Shown here: one piece after another, positions 27,414 to 40,881 of the stretch | Layout of the letters: each line of letters starts with the position of its first letter | Position numbering within the stretch: position 1 is the stretch's first letter | Source of the DNA: Marinobacter sp. 1-4A | Lineage (GTDB): Bacteria; Pseudomonadota; Gammaproteobacteria; Pseudomonadales; Oleiphilaceae | Length of the DNA stretch: 64,000 nt | Direction of reading: 5' to 3' | Assembly: GCF_016597725.1 (NCBI RefSeq) | Contig: NZ_VCGY01000001.1 | Span: forward strand, 1 to 64,000 | Made by a program: the position numbers and the translations under genes | Notes under the pieces: generated by a model | Told to the model about the DNA's origin: nothing | Database searches by the model: none | Seen by the model: the letters and a program-made list of their open reading frames with translations, nothing else

Positions 27414-28481
27414 ATGTCCGGCAATAAACTTGAAAATCTGAACGTGGCGAGCCAAGAAGCACTGATTACCCCTGAAAAACTCAAACAGGATATGCCGCTA
27501 ACCGGCAAGGCTGCGCAAACTGTTGCAAACGGCCGTCAGGCTATTTACGACATTATTGACGGTAAAGACCACCGGTTGTTCCTCGTGGTGGGCCCCTGCT
27601 CCATTCACGATATTGACGCAGCAAGGGATTATGCCAACCGCCTCAAAAAACTTGCAGACGAAGTTAGCGATACTCTGCTCATTGTTATGCGGGTGTATTT
27701 TGAAAAGCCACGAACCACTGTTGGCTGGAAAGGTCTTATCAATGACCCGCACTTGAATGACACCTTTGATATCGAGCGTGGTCTGCACCTTGGTAGGCGC
27801 CTATTACTTGACATCAACGAGCTTGGATTGCCGGTTGCAACCGAAGCTCTGGACCCGATTTCACCTCAGTATCTTCAAGACTCGATTGCCTGGTCGGCGA
27901 TTGGTGCCCGCACCACTGAATCCCAAACACACCGCGAGATGAGCAGTGGCCTATCTATGGCGATCGGTTTCAAAAACGGTACAGATGGCAGCTTGGACGT
28001 CGCTGTGAATGCTATGAAGTCTGTCGCCTACCCCCATAGCTTTTTGGGCATCGACCAGCAGGGCCAAGTTGCAATAATCCGCACCAAAGGTAACCAATAC
28101 GGGCATGTAGTGCTGCGTGGCGGTGGTGGTAAACCGAACTATGACTCGGTTAGCGTAACCCTCTGCGAGCAAGCACTAGAGAAGGCTGGCTTGCGCAAAT
28201 CCATCATGGTCGATTGCAGTCATGCCAACTCCAGCAAGGATCCGGCTATCCAGCCGATGGTTATGCAGGACGTCAGCCATCAGATCCTCGAAGGCAACAA
28301 GTCAATCCAGAGCCTGATGATTGAGAGCAACATCAACTGGGGTAACCAGCCTATTCCTGAAAACTTGGCAGATCTGAAATACGGCGTGTCTGTAACCGAC
28401 GCCTGTATCGACTGGGATACCACGGAAAAAGCGATTCGCGAGATGCGCGACAAGCTAAAAGACGTACTTCCTAAGCGCTAA
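27414..28481 (+). CDS. DAHP synthase, class I (AroF/G/H type)
   Basis: 355 residues. It condenses phosphoenolpyruvate with erythrose 4-phosphate, the first step of the shikimate pathway. Typical motifs are GPCSIHD near residue 60, the metal and PEP residues in MRVYFEKPRTTVGWKGLINDP, GARTTESQ, and VDCSHANSSKD. Which aromatic amino acid inhibits it cannot be told safely. It is transcribed alone and converges on cobA with only three bases between the stops. aroC and the trp genes elsewhere in the window use its product. Confidence 0.95.
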   Translation: MSGNKLENLNVASQEALITPEKLKQDMPLTGKAAQTVANGRQAIYDIIDGKDHRLFLVVGPCSIHDIDAARDYANRLKKLADEVSDTLLIVMRVYFEKPRTTVGWKGLINDPHLNDTFDIERGLHLGRRLLLDINELGLPVATEALDPISPQYLQDSIAWSAIGARTTESQTHREMSSGLSMAIGFKNGTDGSLDVAVNAMKSVAYPHSFLGIDQQGQVAIIRTKGNQYGHVVLRGGGGKPNYDSVSVTLCEQALEKAGLRKSIMVDCSHANSSKDPAIQPMVMQDVSHQILEGNKSIQSLMIESNINWGNQPIPENLADLKYGVSVTDACIDWDTTEKAIREMRDKLKDVLPKR

Positions 28482-28484
28482 CAC

Positions 28485-30628
<2,144 letters not shown>

Positions 30629-30714
30629 TTACGGTTTACGATGTGTTTAGAATAACTAGCCATTATACCTGTGCGGGCGCTTGTGGCTAGCGTTGGCGCA
30701 AGCCTACACGGGTT

Positions 30715-32052
30715 TCAGGTATGGCGTTTTCTTGGGCTTTGTTCGTTGAGGGCGTCAAGCCTCTGGCGCTTCTCGGCGAGTTTGATTTCCAAACCACGGT
30801 TAACAGGCTCATAGTAACGGCGCTGGTGGATGGCCTCTGGCAAATAGGACTCCCCGGCAGCAAAAGCATCCGGTTCATGATGGGCGTAGCGGTAAGAGTC
30901 GCCATGGCCCATGCTTTTCAGCAGCTTGGTGGGCGCGTTGCGCAAATGCACAGGCACCTCGTAATCCGGATCCTTGCGTATATCGGCCATACATTCATTG
31001 TAGGCCTTATAAACCGCATCACTTTTCGGTGATAACGCCAGATACGTCACCGCTTGCGCGAGTGCCAACTCACCTTCCGGGCTGCCCAAGCGCTCCTGAA
31101 CATCCCAGGCCTCCATGCTTAGCTGCAGTGCTCTCGGGTCTGCGTTACCTATATCTTCGCTTGCAATACGCACCAAACGGCGGGCCACGTAGAGTGGATC
31201 GCAGCCCCCATCGAGCATCCGGCACAACCAATATAGCGAGCCGTCCGGATCTGAGCCCCTAACCGACTTGTGCAGTGCTGATATCTGGTCGTAAAAAACA
31301 TCCCCACCTTTATCAAACCGCCGTAAACTGGTTTGCATTACCTGCTCAAGGTGCTCTGCATTTACCCGGTTCACTCCATGGCTATCCGGCTCGGCCAAAT
31401 CAGCCGATATCTCTAAAATATTCAATGCCCTGCGAGCATCGCCGCCAGATGCAGCTGCCATAACCTTCAGCACATCATCAGCGACAGCAAGCTGGCCGCC
31501 AAAGCCCTCCTCTGAACTGAGCGCGCGGCTGAGCAAACGCAGAACATCCGCTTCGTCCAGATTTTTGAGCACGTAGACACGGGTACGGGACAGCAGAGCG
31601 CTGTTGAGCTCAAACGAGGGGTTTTCCGTGGTGGCACCAACAAAAATAAACGTGCCGTCTTCTATGTGCGGCAAAAAAGCGTCTTGCTGGCCTTTGTTAA
31701 AGCGGTGAACTTCATCCACGAATAGCAGCGTGTCCTGCCCCTGCGATTGCTTGCGATTACGGGCACGCTCTACGATGGCGCGAATGTCCTTAACGCCGCT
31801 AAGCACTGCAGAAACTGTTTCAAAACTGAGATCGCCAACGCTGGCAAGGAGCCGTGCAAAGGTGGTTTTGCCAACTCCCGGCGGCCCCCACAGAATCATC
31901 GAATGGAGCTGACCCTGCTCCACTGCCCTGCGAAGAGGTTTTCCCGGGCCCACAAGGTGAGCCTGCCCAACGTAGTATTCAAGACTTTCGGGGCGCATCC
32001 GCGCCGCCAGAGGCCGGAACCCGACCTGCTCTGTGAACAGGCTGCTTTGCAT
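30715..32052 (-). CDS. rarA: Replication-associated recombination ATPase RarA (MgsA)
   Basis: 445 residues of a clamp-loader-like AAA+ ATPase. Walker A GPPGVGKT is at 56-63, Walker B is LFVDEVHRFNKGQQD, and sensor 1 is ATTENPSFELNSALLSR. The C-terminal helical tetramerisation region has GCDPLYVARRLVRIASEDIGNADP. It acts at stalled forks together with SSB and RecA. It starts one base after the lolA stop. Confidence 0.95.
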   Translation of the reverse strand: MQSSLFTEQVGFRPLAARMRPESLEYYVGQAHLVGPGKPLRRAVEQGQLHSMILWGPPGVGKTTFARLLASVGDLSFETVSAVLSGVKDIRAIVERARNRKQSQGQDTLLFVDEVHRFNKGQQDAFLPHIEDGTFIFVGATTENPSFELNSALLSRTRVYVLKNLDEADVLRLLSRALSSEEGFGGQLAVADDVLKVMAAASGGDARRALNILEISADLAEPDSHGVNRVNAEHLEQVMQTSLRRFDKGGDVFYDQISALHKSVRGSDPDGSLYWLCRMLDGGCDPLYVARRLVRIASEDIGNADPRALQLSMEAWDVQERLGSPEGELALAQAVTYLALSPKSDAVYKAYNECMADIRKDPDYEVPVHLRNAPTKLLKSMGHGDSYRYAHHEPDAFAAGESYLPEAIHQRRYYEPVNRGLEIKLAEKRQRLDALNEQSPRKRHT

Positions 32053-32053
32053 T

Positions 32054-32713
32054 TCAGCTTTCGTCCCGAATTACGTCAACGCCCTCCGGGTACTCAAGAG
32101 TAAAGGCACTCTTTTCCACCGCTTCGTTAAGCCGAATATGATCAAAGCTCAGCACACTCAGCTGGGACAAAGAATCCTGCATGCGCATTTCCTGCAACTC
32201 GTTCTTGAAAAATGTCAGGCGCAAAGACACAAACAACGAATCTTCGCTTTTCGGTTCAAGTGTAAACTCCCGAATGTCATCACTGACTTCGCGACCGGAC
32301 ACCCTGTAGGTATCTTCCAGATTGTCGACCTCGCCACTCAGTAGCAATGCTGGCGTAGTTTGAACCCGGTCGTCGAGATTGTGAACGGTTACCTGTTCCA
32401 GATCAGGGTCATAGACCTCAACACTGTTACCGTCACTGACGATAAACTGTGATAGCGGAGCACTGGTTTCCCAGTAAAACAAACCCGGCCTTTTGGCTTT
32501 TAAGGAACCACGGGTTTCCTGAACTTTACTTCCGTTCTCGTTAACCACTATTTGAATAAAGTCCGCTTGGTAGGTTTCGTAACTACCCAGCAAAGAGGCC
32601 AATTCCGCCGTCGCACCGTTTTGTCCGACTGCCGCAGCTGAACTGCTGAACACCAGTGCAAAGGCCAATGCCGTCACTAGAGTGGATAGGTGCTTTAATA
32701 AATACTGTTGCAT
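32054..32713 (-). CDS. lolA: Outer-membrane lipoprotein carrier protein LolA
   Basis: About 219 residues from ATG 32713 (AGGAGT nine bases upstream), giving a signal peptide LVTALAFALVFSSSAAAVG; the longer frame extends into ftsK. The mature domain shows the LolA pattern YQADFIQIVVNENG, then TRGSLKAKRPGLFYWETSAP and VYDPDLEQVTV. It ferries lipoproteins from LolCDE across the periplasm to LolB. It lies 13 bases after ftsK. Confidence 0.95.
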   Translation of the reverse strand: MQQYLLKHLSTLVTALAFALVFSSSAAAVGQNGATAELASLLGSYETYQADFIQIVVNENGSKVQETRGSLKAKRPGLFYWETSAPLSQFIVSDGNSVEVYDPDLEQVTVHNLDDRVQTTPALLLSGEVDNLEDTYRVSGREVSDDIREFTLEPKSEDSLFVSLRLTFFKNELQEMRMQDSLSQLSVLSFDHIRLNEAVEKSAFTLEYPEGVDVIRDES

Positions 32714-32726
32714 AAAACTACGACTC

Positions 32727-35324
32727 CTAATCTCTCGGTGGGGGTGGTGCCAGTACTTCACGGGCGCCGTTGTGGCCCGCTGAACTGACTACCCCGGATG
32801 CTTCCATAGCTTCGACCAGATTGGCCGCCCGGTTATAACCTATCTTGAATTTTCTCTGTACGGAGGAAATGGAAACCCGGCGCCCTTCCGTTACGAACGC
32901 AACGGCTTCATCGAAAAGTGCATCACCTTCACTGTCCCCGCCCTCAGATAAGGTAGGAACCCCAGGCAGATGTTCGCCTTCAGCGCCGTTAAGAACATCA
33001 TCCACATACACAGGCTCACCCCGGGCTTTCCAGGCACTCACCACCCGGTGGACTTCATCATCGTCCACAAAGGCGCCGTGAACACGCACAGGAAGCCCAG
33101 AGCCGGGAGGCAGGTAAAGCATGTCGCCATGCCCTAGAAGTTGTTCTGCCCCGCCTTGGTCAAGCACGGTGCGTGAGTCAATCTTGGAAGACACTTGAAA
33201 TGACATACGGGTCGGAATGTTGGCCTTGATCAAGCCGGTAATCACATCCACCGAAGGTCTTTGGGTTGCCAATATTAAATGAATGCCTGCCGCCCTCGCC
33301 TTCTGGGCGATTCGGGCAATCAACTCTTCAACTTTTTTGCCCACAATCATCATCATGTCGGCAAATTCGTCAATCACTACAACGATGAAAGGCAAATGCT
33401 CAAGTTCGGGGCGTTCTTGTTCGTCATTAGCCAAAAATTCGTCGGGCTTCCAGAGGGGATCAAGCAGCGGTTCGCCCGCTTCTGCCGCGTCTTTTATCTT
33501 GCGGTTATAGCCCGCAAGGTTACGCACGCCCAAGCTTGCCAACAGTCGGTACCTGCGTTCCATCTCGGCCACACACCAACGCAGTGCATTTGCGGCCTCT
33601 TTCATATCGGTAACAACCGGAGCCAACAGATGAGGAATGCCGTCGTAGATGCTGAGTTCCAGCATCTTCGGGTCCACCATAATAAAACGAACATCTTCAG
33701 GCCCGGCCTTCAACAACATGCTCAACAGCATGGCGTTAACCCCGACCGACTTACCGGAACCAGTGGTACCGGCAACCAACAGGTGCGGCATTTTTGCCAG
33801 ATTCGCAACCATGGGGTTGCCGCCGATGTCGTTACCCAACGCCATGGTTAACGCCGAACTGGATTCACTGAACACTCTTGCGCTGAGCACTTCGCTGAGA
33901 CGAACTATTTCCCGCTTTTCATTGGGAATCTCGATACCTACCACCGACTTGCCCGGAATAACCTCTACAACTCTCACACTCAAAACCGCAAGAGAGCGGG
34001 CCAAATCTTTGGCAAGGTTGGAAATTTTACTAACTTTAACGCCCGCGGCAGGCTTGATTTCGAAGCGCGTGATAACCGGGCCGGGGTTTACTTCCACCAC
34101 CTCCGCGGAAACGCCGAAATCACCCAGCTTTTCCTCAAGCAGGCGCGACATATGCTCCAAAGCTTCTTCGGAGTAGCCACTCTCTTTGTGCTCTTCAGGC
34201 GGATCGAGCAGCGAGATAGGAGGAATGGGGCTTTCTATGTCCTCAAGAAGAGACGGTTGAGCATTTTTCCCGGTCTTTACTTGCCCCGGCTGTTCGTCTT
34301 TCTTGAAAGGCGATATTTTCAGCGAACGACCGGCCGAGGCTTCCGAGGTTGTACCCTTATCGGCTAACGGCTTCTGATCACGGGCTTTCACGGGCGCCTC
34401 ATCCCGAGAACTGAAGCTTTCGAGCCGTGCCGGTTCTGGTTCATCTTCCGCAGAGAAACCTTCAAGCGCTGGTTCTAAACGCTCATCCGCAGGTTTTGCA
34501 GGCTTGGCTTTCGCCTTGTTACCTGACCCGAACCCCGGGAGACTATGCCACCAGCGTCTTTTTGGCTTGCCCGTGCTGTTATCCGTACTCGATGAAGCTA
34601 ATGGCGGGGTAGGTTTTGCTTTTTGAGCCGGTGGGCTCTGCGACGGTTCCGGGACCTTCTCGGGCGCAGGCTTTGCTTTATCAGATCGCACTAGGTTTTT
34701 AAGATATTGCCCAAACCGCAATGTTAGCCCGCCGAGTTGGTCCATAAGCCAGAACCATGAGAGCCCGACCGTTACAGTGAGTGCAAACAGAAAGATGGCA
34801 ATAAGCAGTAACGTAGTCGCAGGCAGGTTAAAAAACCGAACCATAGCGTCCGAAACGGCAGTACCAAGCACCCCGCCCGAGGAAGCACCCAAGCCAAAAA
34901 CAGAATAAAGCGAAAGCAAGCTTGTAGCGGAGAGTAGGATTAGCAAAAAACCGCCAAAGCGCATCAGAAACAGCGGCCAATGCAGATCCAGAGACTCATT
35001 CCGAAGGCGAATCAGCATGACGGCATAGCCTGCCACCATCATCGGAAACAAATAGGCAACATGGCCGAAAAAATCCATTAACAGGCTTGCGAGCCAAGCA
35101 CCGGATCGTCCTGCCGCGTTAAGCACACTCGTCTCGTGGCCAATGCTGGCCCAACCCGGATCTGCAGGATTGAAGGTAACCAGTGCCATAGCCAGATAAA
35201 TGCAAAGGGCTATGAGCCCAATGACCGCACCTTCACGGGCACCTTGTGCGGCAAGGCGGCGAAAACGCAGTTGCTTATCTGTAAGTTGTTGTGGTGATTG
35301 CTTCGCTTTTGCAGATTCGGCCAT
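32727..35324 (-). CDS. ftsK: DNA translocase FtsK
   Basis: 865 residues. Four N-terminal membrane helices (within about 30-195) anchor it at the septum. A proline/charged linker (about 205-390) is followed by alpha, the RecA-like motor beta with Walker [11 protein letters not shown] near 518 and Walker [20 protein letters not shown]. The C-terminal gamma winged helix ([27 protein letters not shown]) reads KOPS sequences and contacts XerD. It sits 13 bases downstream of metZ with only a weak ribosome site, so its main promoter may lie inside metZ. Confidence 0.97.
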   Translation of the reverse strand: MAESAKAKQSPQQLTDKQLRFRRLAAQGAREGAVIGLIALCIYLAMALVTFNPADPGWASIGHETSVLNAAGRSGAWLASLLMDFFGHVAYLFPMMVAGYAVMLIRLRNESLDLHWPLFLMRFGGFLLILLSATSLLSLYSVFGLGASSGGVLGTAVSDAMVRFFNLPATTLLLIAIFLFALTVTVGLSWFWLMDQLGGLTLRFGQYLKNLVRSDKAKPAPEKVPEPSQSPPAQKAKPTPPLASSSTDNSTGKPKRRWWHSLPGFGSGNKAKAKPAKPADERLEPALEGFSAEDEPEPARLESFSSRDEAPVKARDQKPLADKGTTSEASAGRSLKISPFKKDEQPGQVKTGKNAQPSLLEDIESPIPPISLLDPPEEHKESGYSEEALEHMSRLLEEKLGDFGVSAEVVEVNPGPVITRFEIKPAAGVKVSKISNLAKDLARSLAVLSVRVVEVIPGKSVVGIEIPNEKREIVRLSEVLSARVFSESSSALTMALGNDIGGNPMVANLAKMPHLLVAGTTGSGKSVGVNAMLLSMLLKAGPEDVRFIMVDPKMLELSIYDGIPHLLAPVVTDMKEAANALRWCVAEMERRYRLLASLGVRNLAGYNRKIKDAAEAGEPLLDPLWKPDEFLANDEQERPELEHLPFIVVVIDEFADMMMIVGKKVEELIARIAQKARAAGIHLILATQRPSVDVITGLIKANIPTRMSFQVSSKIDSRTVLDQGGAEQLLGHGDMLYLPPGSGLPVRVHGAFVDDDEVHRVVSAWKARGEPVYVDDVLNGAEGEHLPGVPTLSEGGDSEGDALFDEAVAFVTEGRRVSISSVQRKFKIGYNRAANLVEAMEASGVVSSAGHNGAREVLAPPPPRD

Positions 35325-35337
35325 GAATGCTCAAACG

Positions 35338-36573
35338 TTAAGTGTTGCTTGCGTTCTGAAGAGCCTGAAAACCTCGGTACAAATCTGTTTTCAGATCTTC
35401 GACTGCTTCAATTCCCACCGAAACCCGTAAGAGGTTTTCGGTTATTCCAGCTCTCGCTTTGTCTTCCGGAGACAAGCGCCCGTGGGTAGTGGTCGCCGGG
35501 TGTGTAATCGTGGTCTTAACGTCGCCCAAGTTCGCGGTAATTGAAATCATTCGGGTGGCATCAATAAACGCCCAGGCTTCTTCCCGACCGCCCTTCAGAC
35601 AAAATGACAGTACCCCACCAAACCCTTTCTGCTGTTTTTTTGCAAGGGCGTGCTGCGGATGACTTTCGAGTCCGGCGTAGTAAACGTGCTCTACTTCCGG
35701 TTGTTGCTCTAGCCACTCAGCCAACTCTAACGCATTGTCACAGTGGGCTCGCATACGGATTGGTAAGGTTTCCAAGCCTTTGTGGAATACCCAGGCATTG
35801 AACGGGCTCATCGTGGGGCCTGCAGACCTTAAGAAGCCATACACTTCGTCCATGAGCTTCGCAGGGCCGACCACTACACCACCTACGCAACGGCCCTGGC
35901 CATCCAAATACTTTGTCGCCGAGTGGATAACAATATCCGCACCGTGCTCTAAAGGCCGCTGCAAGACCGGCGTCAGGAAGCAGTTATCGACGACAAACAA
36001 AGCGTTATTATCATGGGCAAGCTTTGCCAACGCCGCCATATCGGCCACTTCGCAAAGTGGATTAGACGGGGTTTCGATAAACAGCATACGAGTGTTTAAA
36101 CGCACTGCCGCATCCCAATCTTGCGTATCCGTCAGGCTCACAAATGTGGTTTCAACACCAAACTTAGCCATGTATTTCTGGAACAGTACATTGGTGGTTC
36201 CGAATACACCCCGTGAGCAAATCACATGATCACCACTTTTCAGCAGTGCCATACAAGTGCTGAGAATGGCAGCCATACCTGAAGATGTTGCAACCGCTCG
36301 ATCGCCGCCCTCCATCGCAGCTATACGGCCTTCGAACGCTTGAACCGTAGGGTTGGTAAACCGAGAATAGATGTTGCCCGGCTCCTCGCCACCAAAGCGA
36401 GCCGCCGCTTGAGCCGCGCTGCCGTATACAAAGCTTGATGTGGGAAAAATAGCATCGCTGTGCTCAAGTTGGGCGGTACGCAGCTGCCCTGCCCTCACCG
36501 CCAAGGTATCCAGAGACATACCCTCAAGATCCGATTCGGGAATCTGGACAGTTTCTTCGCGATGAAAAGTCAT
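35338..36573 (-). CDS. metZ: O-succinylhomoserine sulfhydrylase
   Basis: 411 residues of the Cys/Met-metabolism PLP family. The PLP lysine lies in SATKYLDGQGRCVGGVVVG, and the family start LDTLAVRAGQLRT is clear. MetZ uses sulfide and O-succinylhomoserine to form homocysteine directly, bypassing cystathionine. Placement after purF is the Pseudomonas MetZ context and favours MetZ over MetB. It takes sulfide from CysI and gives homocysteine to MetH, both in this window. Confidence 0.93.
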   Translation of the reverse strand: MTFHREETVQIPESDLEGMSLDTLAVRAGQLRTAQLEHSDAIFPTSSFVYGSAAQAAARFGGEEPGNIYSRFTNPTVQAFEGRIAAMEGGDRAVATSSGMAAILSTCMALLKSGDHVICSRGVFGTTNVLFQKYMAKFGVETTFVSLTDTQDWDAAVRLNTRMLFIETPSNPLCEVADMAALAKLAHDNNALFVVDNCFLTPVLQRPLEHGADIVIHSATKYLDGQGRCVGGVVVGPAKLMDEVYGFLRSAGPTMSPFNAWVFHKGLETLPIRMRAHCDNALELAEWLEQQPEVEHVYYAGLESHPQHALAKKQQKGFGGVLSFCLKGGREEAWAFIDATRMISITANLGDVKTTITHPATTTHGRLSPEDKARAGITENLLRVSVGIEAVEDLKTDLYRGFQALQNASNT

Positions 36574-36599
36574 GAGCGTCTCCTGGTAAGGCTCGGTAA

Positions 36600-38126
36600 T
36601 TAGTCTTCGTCGTTGTGTAGGTCAATAATGCCGTTATCGCCAGAGACAGCTTCAACGCCTCCAGAACGTTTTAAGTCATTTCGGGCTTCATCTAGGCGAT
36701 TGAGGTATGCCGCGTCAATATCTCCGGTTATGTACTCGCCGGTAAACACCGAACATTCCCAACCATCGATGTTGTCATTCACGTCGCTTACACAGGTCAC
36801 CAGATCTTCAAGATCCTGATACAGCAGCCAATCGGTTCCTATAAGCTCGCCAATTTCGTCAACTGTCCGGTCATGCGCGATCAGTTCACTGGCAGACGGC
36901 ATGTCGATACCGTACACGTTGGGGTAACGAACCGGGGGCGCTGCCGATGCAAAGTACACGTTTCTAGCGCCCGCATCTCTAGCCATCTGAACGATTTCTT
37001 TGCAGGTGGTGCCTCTAACAATGGAGTCATCCACCAACATCACGTTTTTACCTTTGAACTCCAGATCAATGGGGTTCAGTTTCTGGCGCACAGACTTTTT
37101 GCGCATGGTTTGTCCGGGCATGATAAACGTGCGACCGATATAGCGATTCTTGATAAAGCCTTCGCGGAACTTCACACCCAATCGGTAGGCCATCTGCATG
37201 GCTGATGTACGACTGGTGTCAGGAATTGGCATAACCACGTCGATATCGTGATTTGGGCGTTCCCTTAACACCTTATCCGCCAGAGTTTCACCCATGCGCA
37301 GCCGTGCTTTGTATACCGAAACGCCATCGATTATGGAGTCAGGACGCGCAAAATAAACGTGTTCGAAAATACAGGGATAAAGCTTAGGCTGCTGAGCACA
37401 TTGCTGGGTATAGAGCGCGCCGTCAGTCTCGATGTAGACCGCCTCACCCGGAGCTATATCCCTTACCAGAGTGTACCCTGCAGCACTAAGTGCAACACTC
37501 TCAGATGCGATCATATATTCCTTGCGGCCGCTTTCAGAAGTTCGCTCGCCATAACACGCGGGGCGAATGCCGTTAGGATCACGGAAACCCACAATGCCGT
37601 AACCCGTAATCATGGCAATAACCGCATAGGCTCCACGACAACGTTGATGCACGGCACGCACAGCTGAGAATATTTCCTCTTTTGTCGGGTCGAGCTTGCC
37701 CAGTTTTTGCAGCTCGTGGGCAAAAACGTTCAACAGCACTTCCGAGTCTGAATTGGTGTTGATATGGCGCAGGTCGGTTCGAAACAGATCCTGGCTCAAC
37801 TCGTCGGCGTTAGTAAGATTGCCGTTATGGGCCAGAGTAATTCCGTAAGGACTATTTACATAAAAAGGTTGAGATTCGGCAGAACTGGCGCTACCTGCAG
37901 TGGGATAGCGCACGTGGCCGATACCAACGTTGCCTACCAACCGGTGCATGTGGCGGGTATGGAATACGTCCCTTACTAATCCGTTATCTTTGCGCAGGTA
38001 GAAGCGATCATCCTGAAACGTAACTATGCCCGCCGCATCCTGGCCCCGGTGTTGAAGTACAGTCAGCGCATCATAGAGCGACTGATTGACGTTGGAAGTA
38101 CTGACGATGCCGACAATGCCACACAT
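36600..38126 (-). CDS. purF: Amidophosphoribosyltransferase
   Basis: 508 residues. The N-terminal nucleophile Cys2 (MCGIVGI) belongs to the glutaminase domain. The C-terminal PRTase has the PRPP loop [18 protein letters not shown]. It catalyses the first committed step of purine synthesis. It lies between cvpA (34-base gap) and metZ (26-base gap), a common gammaproteobacterial order. Confidence 0.97.
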   Translation of the reverse strand: MCGIVGIVSTSNVNQSLYDALTVLQHRGQDAAGIVTFQDDRFYLRKDNGLVRDVFHTRHMHRLVGNVGIGHVRYPTAGSASSAESQPFYVNSPYGITLAHNGNLTNADELSQDLFRTDLRHINTNSDSEVLLNVFAHELQKLGKLDPTKEEIFSAVRAVHQRCRGAYAVIAMITGYGIVGFRDPNGIRPACYGERTSESGRKEYMIASESVALSAAGYTLVRDIAPGEAVYIETDGALYTQQCAQQPKLYPCIFEHVYFARPDSIIDGVSVYKARLRMGETLADKVLRERPNHDIDVVMPIPDTSRTSAMQMAYRLGVKFREGFIKNRYIGRTFIMPGQTMRKKSVRQKLNPIDLEFKGKNVMLVDDSIVRGTTCKEIVQMARDAGARNVYFASAAPPVRYPNVYGIDMPSASELIAHDRTVDEIGELIGTDWLLYQDLEDLVTCVSDVNDNIDGWECSVFTGEYITGDIDAAYLNRLDEARNDLKRSGGVEAVSGDNGIIDLHNDED

Positions 38127-38160
38127 GGATAGAGTAATCTCCGGGTGTTAATTCTGAATG

Positions 38161-38697
38161 TTAGCGGGATGCGGACGTGGGTTCCACGGCCGTTTGGGGT
38201 TCCGGTTCGAGAAAACGGGCAAATTCGTCACCGAATGTTCGCCGGGACCAATCTTCAACTACCGCCAGACGATCAATCATGACGGACGTCCTCCACCAGG
38301 TATCCTGAGCCAAAGGGGTGTAACGGACAAATGCAATCGCGACAATGACCACAACAAGCCCACGCAACAGGCCAAAGCCCATACCTAAAACCCGGTCAGT
38401 GGCCGATAGCCCCGTAGCACGGACAAGGTGGCCGATCATATTGTTGATAATAGCGCCAACAATGAGGGTTCCGAAAAAGAGAATGGCGAAGGCTGCGATC
38501 AGTCGCACTAACGGCGTTTCTACCGTGTTCTCGAGCAATGCTTGCATTTGAGGGTGAAAAGTACGGGCAAGTATGAAGGCGCCCACCCAGGTCACCAGAG
38601 ACAAGGCTTCTTTAACAAAGCCTCGCTTCAGACTGATGAGAGTGGAAACTGTAATGAGGGCAATGATGACCCAGTCAATCCAGATCAGCGCTTCCAT
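38161..38697 (-). CDS. cvpA: CvpA family membrane protein
   Basis: 178 residues with four hydrophobic helices, beginning IWIDWVIIALITVSTLISL and followed by the family segment KRGFVKEALSLVTWVGAF. The C-terminal tail is polar and extended. In E. coli CvpA is needed for colicin V export and affects envelope stress; its biochemical role is unsettled. It heads the cvpA-purF pair. Confidence 0.92.
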   Translation of the reverse strand: MEALIWIDWVIIALITVSTLISLKRGFVKEALSLVTWVGAFILARTFHPQMQALLENTVETPLVRLIAAFAILFFGTLIVGAIINNMIGHLVRATGLSATDRVLGMGFGLLRGLVVVIVAIAFVRYTPLAQDTWWRTSVMIDRLAVVEDWSRRTFGDEFARFLEPEPQTAVEPTSASR

Positions 38698-38788
38698 GGA
38701 AGTCCCGGTGAAGAAAAGGAAGCGCGAATTCTATCAGGAAACCCCGGTTCGCCAAACCGCCTGAATGATATAAAGCAGAACAAAAGCG

Positions 38789-39490
38789 TTATTTATCGCC
38801 GGAAGTAACCAAACTATTAAGGCTGAACGCCTCATCCAAAGCAAGCTTAGCGGCTTCTGCTTTCGATTTTTCAGCGAAAGGCCCACTGAACACCCGTGTA
38901 AGCGTCACATCACCCCGAACAACTTCCTGAAGGTGGGAGCTATACCCCTTGTCACGAACCTTATCACGAAGACGCCGGGCATTGTCGCCATTGCCAAAGC
39001 TACCTAACTGCACCACCCACGCGCCCTCCAGCGACCGCGTAAATTCCGCTCGATCCTGCTCAGCTACCACTTCGGGCTTTTTCGGCTCCGGCGCGGGTGA
39101 CTGAGCGTCCTTAGCGACCGACACCGCAGTTTCTTGCGGGCCATTTTCAGCCGGTGCTTGTTTTTCCACCGCCTTTTCGGCTTTGCTGTTATTGCCTGCC
39201 ACAGACTCTGTAACTGGCGCATCACCTTCTAGAATCCGAAAACCCTGACTGTCTTGATCTTCAGATGGCGAAGCGTTCTGCTGATACGTGGGCGGAGTTA
39301 CCAGATCGGATTCCGGCGCTTCCACTTCCGGGAACGGGGGCTCTTCGGGAATTTTGATGGAGGTGGATGTGCGCTCAGAGTGGGGCTCGTCGAAAACCAT
39401 AGGAACAAAGATAACAGCCAGCGAAATAAGAACCAGCGCCCCAATGATTCTTTGCTTCAGTCCATCCACGTGTCTTGGCTCCTCGCTCAT
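38789..39490 (-). CDS. SPOR-domain cell-division protein (DedD-like)
   Basis: About 233 residues from the ATG at 39490; a longer start at 39505 or 39556 cannot be excluded, and no start has a good ribosome site. A single N-terminal membrane helix (IGALVLISLAVIFVPMVF) is followed by a disordered Pro/Glu/Ala-rich linker. The C-terminal SPOR domain (about 155-230) has WVVQLGSFGNGDNARRLRDK and DVTLTRVFSGPFAEK. SPOR domains bind denuded glycan at the septum. Position between folC and cvpA is that of dedD in many relatives. Confidence 0.9.
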   Translation of the reverse strand: MSEEPRHVDGLKQRIIGALVLISLAVIFVPMVFDEPHSERTSTSIKIPEEPPFPEVEAPESDLVTPPTYQQNASPSEDQDSQGFRILEGDAPVTESVAGNNSKAEKAVEKQAPAENGPQETAVSVAKDAQSPAPEPKKPEVVAEQDRAEFTRSLEGAWVVQLGSFGNGDNARRLRDKVRDKGYSSHLQEVVRGDVTLTRVFSGPFAEKSKAEAAKLALDEAFSLNSLVTSGDK

Positions 39491-39579
39491 TTTTTCGTGA
39501 ATCATACTAACTGGCTGCTTGCCATAACTCAAAGCTCTGCACCTTGCTATGGACAAAGTTTAAGACGGGGTAACCTCGC

Positions 39580-40881
39580 TTATACAAGTAACGAGCGCGT
39601 CTCGGCAACGGTAAAAAAAGAGCCAAAAACAATAATGATGTCGTTCGAAGCCGCTTGGCCCTGTGCGGCAGTAATCGCAGCTGTCACAGAACTGTGGGTG
39701 AACACCTTATTCAATGGACAGGAATCTAGTTCTTCGGCCAAGGCTTCCGAACTTAGCCCACGGGGCACATCAAGCCCGGCAAGATGCCAGCAATCTACAA
39801 CCGGTGCCATAGCGCGAGCCACGCCCACCACGTCCTTATCGGCGAGCGCCGCGTACACAGCGTGAACCTTTCGGCTCCCGCGCTTAAGAACCTGCAGCTG
39901 CGCTGAAAGCCAACGGGCGGCATGGGGGTTATGCCCTACATCAACATACACATCAGGTTCGTGCCGAAGGTGCTCGAAACGCCCCGGCACACTAACATTG
40001 TTCAGAGCGGTTTCGATTGCAGATATTGGCATGTCGGGCGCAAGGGTACGCATAGCCATAACTGCCGCTGCCACACTTTGAATCGGTAAAGGTCCTCTGG
40101 GCATACTAATAGTCTGTCCCTGAGTATGCAGGGTGACAGATAACCCACCTGCGTCAGAGGTCGTTTCCTCTATGGTGTAGTCCTTGCCGACTCTTTGAAG
40201 CACCACCTTCTGGGCGGTTGCCTGCTGAATAACGGAACGAGGCGGGTCCATGTCGGCAACAATAGCCGGTATGCCTGGACGAAGGACGCCGGCTTTTTCA
40301 AAGCCGATAACCTCACGGTTATCGCCGAGAAAAGCCACATGATCGATATCCACAGAGGTAATAATCGCAAGATCCGCATCAATGACGTTTACGGCATCAA
40401 GTCGCCCGCCAAGGCCCACCTCAAGAATCCAGTCCTGAACACCTGCTTCTGCAAGAACAACAAACGCTGCCAAGGTGCCAAATTCAAAGTAGGTCAGTGT
40501 TACGGAACCACGGACAGATTCAACCTTTTCAAACGCGGAAATGAGAGTCGCGTCGTCAACATCCTTGCCACCAATACGGATGCGTTCGTTGTAATTCTGG
40601 AGGTGCGGTGACGTGTAGGCGCCGGTGCTTCGCCCTGAAGCTTGCAAAAGCGCTTCAAGCGTAGCGACTGTGCTGCCCTTCCCGTTGGTTCCTGCAACAG
40701 TAATCACTCGCGCATTAGGCTTACGCCGGAACAGCTTGCGCAGCACCAGAAGCACTCGGTCAAGCCCGAGGTCAATTTCGGTAGGGTGGATCGATTCTAG
40801 CCAGAACAGCCACTCGTTCAGATTAGCACCAGCCCCCGGTGCTTTCGGGGGCTGTGGTTTCGGATTACTCGGCTGGGACAT
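39580..40881 (-). CDS. folC: Folylpolyglutamate / dihydrofolate synthase
   Basis: About 433 residues. The Mur-ligase-type P-loop is [16 protein letters not shown]; the central domain has [17 protein letters not shown] and [13 protein letters not shown]. It adds glutamate to dihydropteroate and tetrahydrofolates. The start ATG 40881 overlaps the accD end by 17 bases, so the two are translationally linked. This folate product supports MetH. Confidence 0.95.
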   Translation of the reverse strand: MSQPSNPKPQPPKAPGAGANLNEWLFWLESIHPTEIDLGLDRVLLVLRKLFRRKPNARVITVAGTNGKGSTVATLEALLQASGRSTGAYTSPHLQNYNERIRIGGKDVDDATLISAFEKVESVRGSVTLTYFEFGTLAAFVVLAEAGVQDWILEVGLGGRLDAVNVIDADLAIITSVDIDHVAFLGDNREVIGFEKAGVLRPGIPAIVADMDPPRSVIQQATAQKVVLQRVGKDYTIEETTSDAGGLSVTLHTQGQTISMPRGPLPIQSVAAAVMAMRTLAPDMPISAIETALNNVSVPGRFEHLRHEPDVYVDVGHNPHAARWLSAQLQVLKRGSRKVHAVYAALADKDVVGVARAMAPVVDCWHLAGLDVPRGLSSEALAEELDSCPLNKVFTHSSVTAAITAAQGQAASNDIIIVFGSFFTVAETRSLLV

